Shown one piece after another: positions 1-8,300 of a stretch of 12,351 nucleotides of DNA. The first letter of the stretch is position 1. Every line of letters begins with the position of its first letter. The notes under the pieces were generated by a model. It worked only from the letters and a program-made list of their open reading frames with translations. It was not told where the DNA came from and searched no databases. The translations under genes and the position numbers were made by a program. The DNA is from Ectocarpus siliculosus (Eukaryota > Sar > Phaeophyceae > Ectocarpales > Ectocarpaceae): contig FN649752.1 in assembly GCA_000310025.1 (NCBI GenBank), positions 2,550,543 through 2,562,893 on the forward strand, written 5' to 3'.

Positions 1-39
1 ACCCCCCATACTTTGCGCCTCCCCCCCTCCCCCACCCAG
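1..39 (+). other. 3' end of an intron of the membrane-protein gene
   Basis: This is a C/T-rich run ending in cccacccag, a good splice acceptor directly before the open frame at 40. The pyrimidine tract is mostly C, as in some other introns of the window. The donor lies outside the window. Confidence 0.65.
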
Positions 40-762
40 GTGGAACAACACTGCGTGGAGGCGGCCTTCGTCGTCGCGCTGGCGGTCTCCACCGCCGCCC
101 TCCACTACGCCCACGGCTTCTCCCCGGCCTTCGCGAGCTTGGCCTCGTCGGAGCACGCCGCCGCCGTCGCCGCCGCCACGAACGGCCCGTTCTACAACTA
201 CGTCTGCCTCCTCGCCGCCGCCGCCGCGGCCTACGCCGCCGCCCGAACTGCCGCCGCCTACGCGGCCGCCGCCGCCGCCCTGCCGAAGTCGTCGCAGGGG
301 GCGGCAGCGCGGCGGGCGGCGCTCGCGCTCTGCCTGCCGGCGGTGCTGCTCGTCTGCTACGTCGGGGCGGGCTACCCTAGGTTGGGCGACACGGTGATGG
401 CGAGGTGGGTGGCGGCGAACTGGGAACGAAACGGCGAGAGGGACCTGAGGTGGTGCGGGAGGCTCTTCGCCCTGCTGGCCTGCTGGCAGGCGGTGCTCGC
501 GGTCGCTGTCGCGGCCTGCCGGGTGCTGGCCGGACTCGTGCTCTTACCGTGGACATCGGACGAAGCCTCCGGACGGGATAGTAAAAGCCCTAGCGTCAGC
601 GGCAAGCAGGAGCAGGAGGAGGGGGAGGCACGGAACGGCTGCGGTAGTTCGGTCAAAGAGGGGAAGCCACGCGGGGCGGTTCGTAAGGACGATCGAGCAC
701 AGTCGAGGCCTGAAGGAAGGGGCGGAGGAGCGCCGGGGTGGGAGAAGGAGAGGACGGGATGA
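40..762 (+). CDS. Terminal exon of an unidentified Ala-rich multi-pass membrane protein (5' part outside the window)
   Basis: I do not recognise this protein. The window opens inside an intron whose pyrimidine-rich end and cccacccag acceptor (AG at 38-39) lead into a 240-codon open frame ending in TGA at 760-762. The frame has no stop before 762, is very GC-rich and uses GCC/GCG alanine codons heavily, as real exons here do. About four hydrophobic segments are visible, encoded near 58-117, 196-280, 316-372 and 463-546. The second is almost pure Ala with Tyr and Arg. A more polar stretch containing GYPRLGDTV and ANWERNGERDLRW separates segments 3 and 4. After segment 4 comes a hydrophilic tail of about 65 residues rich in Ser, Gly, Lys and Glu, probably cytosolic and disordered. 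The gene converges with the reductase gene. Phase 0 at the acceptor is assumed, since the preceding exon is not visible. The exon is fairly secure; the function is unknown. Confidence 0.72.
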   Translation: MEQHCVEAAFVVALAVSTAALHYAHGFSPAFASLASSEHAAAVAAATNGPFYNYVCLLAAAAAAYAAARTAAAYAAAAAALPKSSQGAAARRAALALCLPAVLLVCYVGAGYPRLGDTVMARWVAANWERNGERDLRWCGRLFALLACWQAVLAVAVAACRVLAGLVLLPWTSDEASGRDSKSPSVSGKQEQEEGEARNGCGSSVKEGKPRGAVRKDDRAQSRPEGRGGGAPGWEKERTG

Positions 763-2183
763 AGTGCAAAACGGTACAAGTTGTACCCTTTTCGTTTTAT
801 CCAGAGCGTTGCGCGGGTACCCGACCATCTCTTCAAACAGATGGTATGAAGTACGAGCAAGGCATGCGGCTGGGGATCTGGGGCTTTGTTCGTCCTTCAA
901 GTCCAAGCTAGAGGTGGTCTACCATATGCGCAGAGAAGGATGTGCACCATTGCTCCCAATACGGGACGACAGGAGTAGCGACCTGACCTGTGTGTGGTGT
1001 GTTTTGAAAGCACACCAGGCAACGTACTGCGGGTACGACGAGGTCGGGCAATGCAGAGTCCGGGTGGGGGGGGTGGGGGGGGTGCGCCCGAGGCGGTAGG
1101 ATGGGCCATGAACAATGCACTTTGTTACGAGCTCTGCGCTGATGCAACGATCACAGGGACATCTTGTTGTGTTGTTGTCGGCTCATCAGGTGGTTGATTC
1201 CCTGAGAAATATCGTCACCAGTGCGGGTGAGACGGAAGTGAAAGCAGCACAAGTGTCATCACCAGCTGGTGAAAAACGGAACCATGGCAGTAGTGCTTGT
1301 GCCGTGTTTTTTTTTTAGTCCTGGTGGGTAGTTCGCGGTGGTCACTGCTCCGGCATTCTCCTTCGACAGGTTAGCTGTAACATTTTTTCATGTGACGTGT
1401 GATGTGGTTTTTTCGTCGTTTTGATACGCCTCGGGGCACACGCGGCTGTGTCGTCACCAACTGGCTGCCAAGGCTCTAAAAAAAAAGAACACGGCTGCTT
1501 GCTTGTACACAGCATCTGCCCGTCCACATCAACACCCCCCCCACCACCACGAACAAGCAAGACTCGCGTGTGTGGCGCACGGCATAAACATGTACCGATG
1601 GCCTCCTTCCCTGCTGAACGACCGGGCGAACGGAGTGCATGTAAAGGGTTTCCCTGGGTGCGGCAAGGATCAGACACCGGTCGGTTCTTGCTACTCAACC
1701 TGACATCGACGCAAGCGAGCGCATGCATCGCCGCCTTTTGCTTCCCAGCGTCGGCCGACCCGCCCGGAGTGCGCTAATTTTTCGTCCAGCGGGGGGGAGC
1801 AGCCGCACGTTGAAAGAAAGCGCCAGAAACCGGCATCAAGTTTCCGCAAGCAAAGCTTAAACTTATCAGCCGCCACAACATTCAGAGCCAGTTCCCGAAA
1901 CATCATTTCTTGCGTCATCTTCAGGTACAACCCTCTATCGTTCGGTTTACTCAATTGTCCGCAATTGACACGACTTTCTTAAAACCTTGCGTACATGGGA
2001 CACTTGCTGCGATAGCACGTACCCCGTGCCGACGAACAGAGCTCAAAGCCCAAAAAAAGAAACCAAGGACACACACACAACGGGGGGCGGCGGCGGCGGC
2101 GGCGGGCAACAGAGCCACACCGACCGCGCAACCACGACGCATTACGGAGCCATCTCGGAGGGAAGCACCCGAAAACCACCACG
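763..2183. other. Convergent intergenic region and 3' UTRs
   Basis: This stretch between two stop codons should hold both 3' UTRs. I see no conserved protein frame; the open frames are short and mutually overlapping. It contains a perfect palindrome (ggtacaa-g-ttgtacc, 773-787), a G-rich run near 1061-1082, an 8-9 nt T run near 1307-1317, a TGTAA at about 1375 (a possible but unproven polyadenylation element) and a GGC microsatellite near 2088-2105. No canonical AATAAA was found for either gene, so the transcript ends cannot be placed. Confidence 0.6.
773..787. repeat. 15-bp perfect palindrome just after the membrane-protein stop
   Basis: Two 7-base arms (ggtacaa / ttgtacc) flank a single G, 10 bases after the TGA. 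It could be a 3' UTR hairpin or protein site, but a one-base loop makes an RNA hairpin unlikely without opening the inner pairs. It may be chance. Confidence 0.4.
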
Positions 2184-2345
2184 TCAGAACTCCACAGGCA
2201 CGATGTCGGTGGGGATGTGCTTGTCCTCCCCGCCGTAGGTAATCTCAAACGGTCGGCCGTTGCCGTCGAGGCTGAGGCGGCCGGCCTCAAGGATGGCGGT
2301 GGTGAGGTACGTGGTGCCTATCGTGGCCAGCTTCGAGTCGAAGGT
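2184..2345 (-). CDS. Reductase exon 8 (C-terminus and stop)
   Basis: Acceptor cacacgacag, phase 0, 53 codons and a TGA at 2186-2184. It reads [20 protein letters not shown], then [15 protein letters not shown], and ends [10 protein letters not shown]. The [13 protein letters not shown] helix is the usual end of this family. Confidence 0.91.
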   Translation of the reverse strand, partial: TFDSKLATIGTTYLTTAILEAGRLSLDGNGRPFEITYGGEDKHIPTDIVPVEF

Positions 2346-5300
2346 CTGTCGTGTGAGAGACAGCAGTTTGGTGGGGGGGGGGCGCCCGCATGATCATCGT
2401 GGCAGCGTCGTTCGCGGTGTCAGTCGCGTGCGAGATTTAAAACGACAGCAAAACCGTGCTGAAAACTCGTGACGTGGGCCCGGGAACTCTTACATATGGC
2501 CAAAATCCCCACGACAAGGTCGACGAGGAGAGAAAAACGACGACACCGACAACAGGGAAATACTGACTCGGGCACCTAAGGTTGCCACCGGGACCTGGAC
2601 CACTGAATTTTCAGTTGCCGCCTTTTGATGCAACACCGCAGCAAACCGCTACATCTTTTGACAGGATTGATGAGAGAGTTCAGCAGCTACGATGGTTCAC
2701 GCCTCTGCTGCTGCTGCTGTTGCTGTTGCTGTTGCTACTTGCTGTTGCTGTTGCTGCTGCTGCTGCTACTTGCTGTTGCTGTTGCTGCTGCTGTTGCTGT
2801 TGCTGCGGCTGCGTGAGAGGTTGTGTGTGGAGCTGACCGTTCGACTTCGAAAGGTCTCACCTCTGGTGTGGCCATGCCAGCCTCGATCTGCCGAACCGCG
2901 TCGACAAAGGCCTCGAAGCTTCGGTAGCCGTAACCGGTCTGGCCGGAGAAGTACCCTGGGTTGATGATTTTTTACACAGAACAAAAATTAAGCAACACAT
3001 GAAGAACAAGAGTCACGCAGCACGAACGCGACAACAACAACTACAGGACGATACGCCCACGAGGGGAACGAAGCAGCGAGAGCACCTGCCAACAATTACA
3101 AACAGGATCATCCGAGAGGGCCGGAGAGCCAAATGCGGCCAGGGGTAAACTGAACCAAAAGAGAGAAGGTATTGGGGCATGCAGAGGGCAAGCATGTCGC
3201 GCGGGGTACTCGTACCTATTTGAAAACTACGCCTGCATTTTCTGTTGTGTTGCCGTCTGGTCGAGTCGAGGGTCATCGAAAAACAAAACACGTACAACAC
3301 ACTGCTATATCTCGTACTCAACGAGACAACTGTCGTGTCGAACGGTGTATTCATTGCCGCTGCAAGGCGTTGCCACGGCCGACCACCGCCGACTCATTTG
3401 CCTGATACGTATGCAACCGTGTCTCAACGCCTCGCGAAAATAGCGGTGCCCGTTATTTCCCCGCAATTAGCCACACTCGTCCAAAACACAAAAAAGCAAG
3501 GCCTACGGCACTAGCCAATATCTCCCCCCGACCCGACACCCCAACATTCGCCACCCCCGTCACACTCCCTCTTAATCGCAGGCGTTCAACATACCCGCTC
3601 CGCATAATCTCCCACGAAACCAATCAACCCGCCACACCCCCAAGCACCATTCATTTCCTCTTCTTCTCTCTCACCGTCGGTAGGCGTGTACTTCATGAAG
3701 AGGGGGTTGACGCTCCGGAAGCCGTCCCCGTCCTTGGCGACGGTGTAGCCGCGGTGCGCCTGGTCCACGTTGATCTCCCCCTTCTGCCCCATGTAGAAGA
3801 ACCGCTGCTGGCTGTGCACGTCGGCCTTGGGGGCCACCCACGACGAGGTGTAAACCGCGGTGCCCCTTTTTCGCAGACGCGCCATCGCAGCCGCCGGGGG
3901 CCGGGGGAGGAGTTTTTTTTTTTTTTTTGCCGCGACCGCCACCACGGGGAGAACGAAACCACAACAGAGCGAAAGGCGTCGGACAGAAATACAAGCCGAA
4001 GAGAGATGGGTACTTTAACCCGTACCGCTGTATGGCCGGAGTGAGCGTGTGTGCTTGGACTAGACTTCGCCTATTGATGAGAAAGCCGCCACGCATGCTT
4101 CCTCCCAAGTTATTACTCTAGTCATTGGCCCCCCGCGCACTCACCCCCGGCCTACACGCAGGAGTTGGCCGTAACCCAAACGATAGCGACAGGAACCCAA
4201 ACGATAGCGAGAGGATTTTTTTTTTTTTTGACTATTACGCACTCCCCCAAGGCGAAGACAGCAGGACCCGAATTTTCCCTGCCAAATCCTAGTGTTCCGC
4301 CCATACCCTGGCGCGTGCGAGGGTCCGTGCCAGGTTGACAGGAGAGTACAAAGCGCAGCGATGTGGTGGAGAACATTTTTCGGGGCGAAGACCGCCAAGC
4401 CCATCTTTATTCGCAGTGGGTCTCGCGGCGCCAAGCAGCTTCATAGCAGCTTCATACACTGATCATGTAAATTAGCACAGGAGTAAACTCTTGCTGCTGT
4501 ACTGCACGATTAGTGAACAGAGTTGCTTGGAGCGCCGATACTCATAGCGAATGAAGATGGGCTTGACGGTCCACGATATTTGAAGTAAGACTGCTCGAAG
4601 CGCTGACACCTACTTGCACGGCCGGATTTTGAACATGCCTTCCTCTTCGTGCGAAGGGCGGGAGGCGGTAAAACAACGTCTGCCTTCAGAGAAGAAGCAT
4701 GCGTGCTTGGATTAGACTGAGCACACGTGCTTCCTCCCCCCCAAGTAACCCCAAGCAATCACCCATTGACCCCCTGCCCCCGCCACTCCCAGGCTACACA
4801 AGAGTTGGTTCATGGTACTGGATTGCTTGGAGCGGCGAGAATCACTGCCAATGAAGGCAAATACAACCACTCTGTCGATCTAATCTTCTCACTTGCTTCC
4901 ATCCTCTAAATTCTCCCACTCCACCAGCAGTGTGATGGTATCTTCCGTGGCGATGTCGGAACTTCCCGCTCGCCACGCCCGTGCTCCCCGCCGCGGTTAC
5001 GCGAGTCGGGCGGGAAATTCCCTGAGCAAGCAAGGGCCCGGGGGGGGGGGTACTCATTTGTTGCTTGCCGTAGTCATTTGACCATTGACCACGCGTCCCT
5101 TTCGAGACGGAGCACCGTTCCTACACCTACTAGAGACACCACCAACATTTGGGAGCTCTTTACGTTTCTGCCACAAACTCCATAAAAATTTCTTGCACAT
5201 CTTATCCCCGTCCTCTAGGGCCTCTTGTGCCCCCCATTTATCCCCAATTTTCGCGATCGTTTTTTGGCTGTTGTCTAATTTCCCAAATTTGTCCATGGGG

Positions 5301-8300
5301 GGGGGGGGGGGGCGTACTCGTCGGGAAATCTTAACAGGCATTCTCATCACGTCAAAAATCGCAGCAAGAAGAGAAAGGACAACAGCGGACTACGCACAGG
5401 TCCCGGATTGTCGCTTGTCGCTTGGAAAAAGAAAATAGGTACTGCTCACGACGTCGATCGACGTTGCTCGCCATGGTTCTGGCGCCGCGTCGACAGGAGA
5501 GATCGTGACGACCGTGGCCACGTCTTTCGTCCGGATGAAATAGATGCTGCTGGACGGCAACAGGAGAACGCCTGCTGCTGGTCTACTTGTAGGGCCTTCC
5601 TCACGCGCGCGTATGGAAAGACCGGTGCTACCGCTCCCTGTACCCGGATGCGCTCCCCCGCAGGCGAGCGCGACACTCTTAACGCAACCGCTGGACGATA
5701 TTGGTGATCGACCAAAAAACTGAAAACAAGAACTACCGACCGCTATGTGCGTACGTTCGTGATCGACAAAAGACATGGACGCAGCACTGAAGTCGTCGCA
5801 CCATCGACAGGATGGGCGGTAAGGAGCAGCATCGGACAGCAAGGGGCATACCTTACGAGGGACCGAACGCCACCAGGCGGGAGAAAAACGGGGTTAGTCC
5901 ACCGGTACTTTCACACAGGAAAGTAAAACAGGACAGAGGCCACGTGTTCCACTTATGACTGGGGTTCACCCAAACATGGCCGTCGTCGCCTCTTCGTTAC
6001 GCCACGAGAAAAGCAACTTTTGGCGACCATGTACCATATAAGATGTCTTGTAGTTATTTGTATTTAAAGTGTTTTTGTGATTTAACACCTGCTGGCATCA
6101 CTGAAAAAACTTAAATAGACTCGAAATAAACCCAGCCCAGCCGGTTTTCCCTCCATTCACTGTAAAGACTTCACACATCCCGTTCGACTGCTGTGGTTAT
6201 ATCTCGCACGGGTAGTCTTTCTGTGTTTGTATCTATGTTTCCTAATATATGTATGCATAACTCACCATATTGGCCCACTCTTGGAAGTCGACGTGGTGCG
6301 AGTTGAGGTAGTAGCTGATGTCGCTGCTCTTGCCGGCCCATGCGCGAAACGTGTCGAGTTGGTGCTGCGAGGGGGACGGACGGAGCAAGCGGGGGCACGG
6401 CGAAAACGTTTCATGGAAGGGGTGGAAGATGCAGCGAGACACTCTTGATCGCCACGTTTGTTGTACACCAAGTGCAGTACAGGGTATCGGTGGACATGCT
6501 AGACAGTTGAAGTCGCCGTCAGCGTTTCTTTGAAGCAAAGAGAGCGAACATGACACACGCTTATCGTTGTCATTCTACCTTCCAAAGACCGAGGCAAACA
6601 CACAAACGCGACATCATGTTGGATTTGAGGATCAAGAAAACGCACAAAACCCTTCCATGGACCCGACTTGCGGTACAATTGTTGGTGATGTCTTCGGCTA
6701 GGCACCAAGACGACTAACAATAAAAATAACGACTGGAGACACTCGAGTTATTTGAGGCAACATGACAAAACAAGCATCACATACAAGTGTCTCAACTTTT
6801 CCTCTTTGGAGGTAGTCGTGTCGGTCCCTACCCGAAGACATCGCTAACAATTGCATCACACGTCCGGTTCCTGGAGGGTTTCGTTTGTCCCCGTGACTAT
6901 TGAATTCAACATCATGTTTGTGTTTCGTGAGTTTGCCTCGATCTTTGAAGGTACAACGAATAAGCGTGCGTCATGTTCGCTCTCCTTGCTTCACAGCAAC
7001 GCTATCGATTACTACTTGGAAATACTATTGATAGTATTGTTTCAAGACAACCCAAGAGCAAAGCAAACACCCACAACACGCACCCACGCACTAAGCCACG
7101 CACAACACATGAGCCACAAAGGTAAAAAGTACACAAAAAAATAAACCTCTGGCCACAACAATCAAAGACGGCGCGCAGGCAAAAAGAACAACACGCACAT
7201 GACAGACACGCGCACACTTTTCGTGTTTACAACCGCACTGAGACTGACGTCTTTTCATTGCGCAGCCGACTAGAGCGATCGATGCTAACAACAATACGAA
7301 GCAAAACACACACACACACACACACACACAACACACATGCAAGAAACCACACACATACACATGCTCCAGACCAACAAACCTTCGGCTGAGACATGTACGA
7401 GTACATGTACGACATCCCCCCCAGGTCCCGTATCCTGTCGCGGGCGTCTACGTAGATGGGGTCGAACCGCTTGTGCACCTCCACCATCACGAGGACGCCG
7501 GCCTCCTTGGCGGCCTCGTGGAGGGCGCGGTGCTCCTTGAGGGTCTTGACGACCGGCTTGGTGACGATCGCGTGCATGCCCCGCTGGACGGCCTCCATGG
7601 CGATGTCGAAGTGGGTGTCGTCGGGCGTGAAGACCGTGCACGCGTCCCCTGGGTCGAACGTGTCCAGCGCTTCCCTGGAAGGTTTCATTCGTTCGGCCGT
7701 TCGGTCGTGGCCCGTTTTATCAAGCACGAACGGGTCAGCCGGTTAGGGCGGGCGATGCAAATACCAAACACACACAAACACGTTCATGTCGGCACAGTAG
7801 AATCCCTCCATGAGAAAGCGTGTCCGCGTCTCTTCTATCCCGCTACAACACTGTAGCACTGACGCCTTTTCACTCGGTCAGCCGGTTTGGCGCGGTAGAT
7901 GCCAACAACAAAAAAACACACACATGCACACACACAAAAACATGCACGCGTGAGCGTACTTGTAGGCTGCCGGATCGCGTGGGCCGTCCTCTGCGGGCCA
8001 GCTCTCCATCGTCAGGTCCAAGTCCCGGTACTGGTCGCCGATCGCGCGCTGCATGTGCGCGCGGATGCCCGGGAACTTGGCGCCGTTCGTACCGCACAGG
8101 CCCAGACGGTTGACCTTACCGCGCCGCCGCAGGTCCGACATCGTGAGGGCGACGACTTTTGGGAAGGGGCGGGGGGGGGGGGGCGGAGGCAGAACAGCGG
8201 CGGCGGCGGAGGGAACATACTTGATATCGTATCCCTCGTTGTATCATGGCACACCTGCGTGCAACGTAGTCGATATTTCGGGCGGTGGCATCCATAGTCA

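Larger units (their letters stand above)
3866..4892 (-). other. Reductase intron 5 with a split direct duplication
   Basis: A 1027-bp GT-AG intron. On the + strand it holds an 18-T run (about 3911-3928), a 21-nt tandem duplication (4173-4214), a second T run (about 4216-4229) and two diverged copies of one sequence (4051-4167 with 4521-4562, and 4703-4862). No convincing coding frame was found. Confidence 0.8.
6365..7379 (-). other. Reductase intron 3 with inverted repeat and dispersed repeat R1
   Basis: A 1015-bp GT-AG intron. It contains a long imperfect inverted repeat (about 6521-6655 against 6873-7003), dispersed repeat copy R1 (7231-7293) and an AC microsatellite (7306-7330) close to the exon 3 donor. 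Confidence 0.85.
7675..7959 (-). other. Reductase intron 2, largely made of two dispersed-repeat copies
   Basis: A 285-bp GT-AG intron, the shortest of the gene. R2 (about 7731-7785) and R3 (7853-7940) occupy much of it, and the CA tail of R3 ends about 19 bases from the donor. Confidence 0.85.

Noticed and set aside
5390-5842. 150-codon minus-strand frame in intron 4, with overlapping plus-strand frames
   Set aside because: Both strands are open in this GC-rich stretch, there is no family resemblance, and the reductase needs no insertion here. Probably chance.
6851-7144. 97-codon plus-strand frame in intron 3
   Set aside because: It is mostly arm 2 of the inverted repeat plus CA-rich sequence, antisense to the gene, with no recognisable domain.
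7231-7940. CRISPR-like array from the repeated blocks
   Set aside because: Copies are diverged, unevenly spaced and lie in eukaryotic introns.
8141-8141. Reductase start at the exon 2 ATG
   Set aside because: It would lack the Rossmann glycine loop, which exon 1 supplies in phase; VVALT just upstream of this ATG is also conserved.
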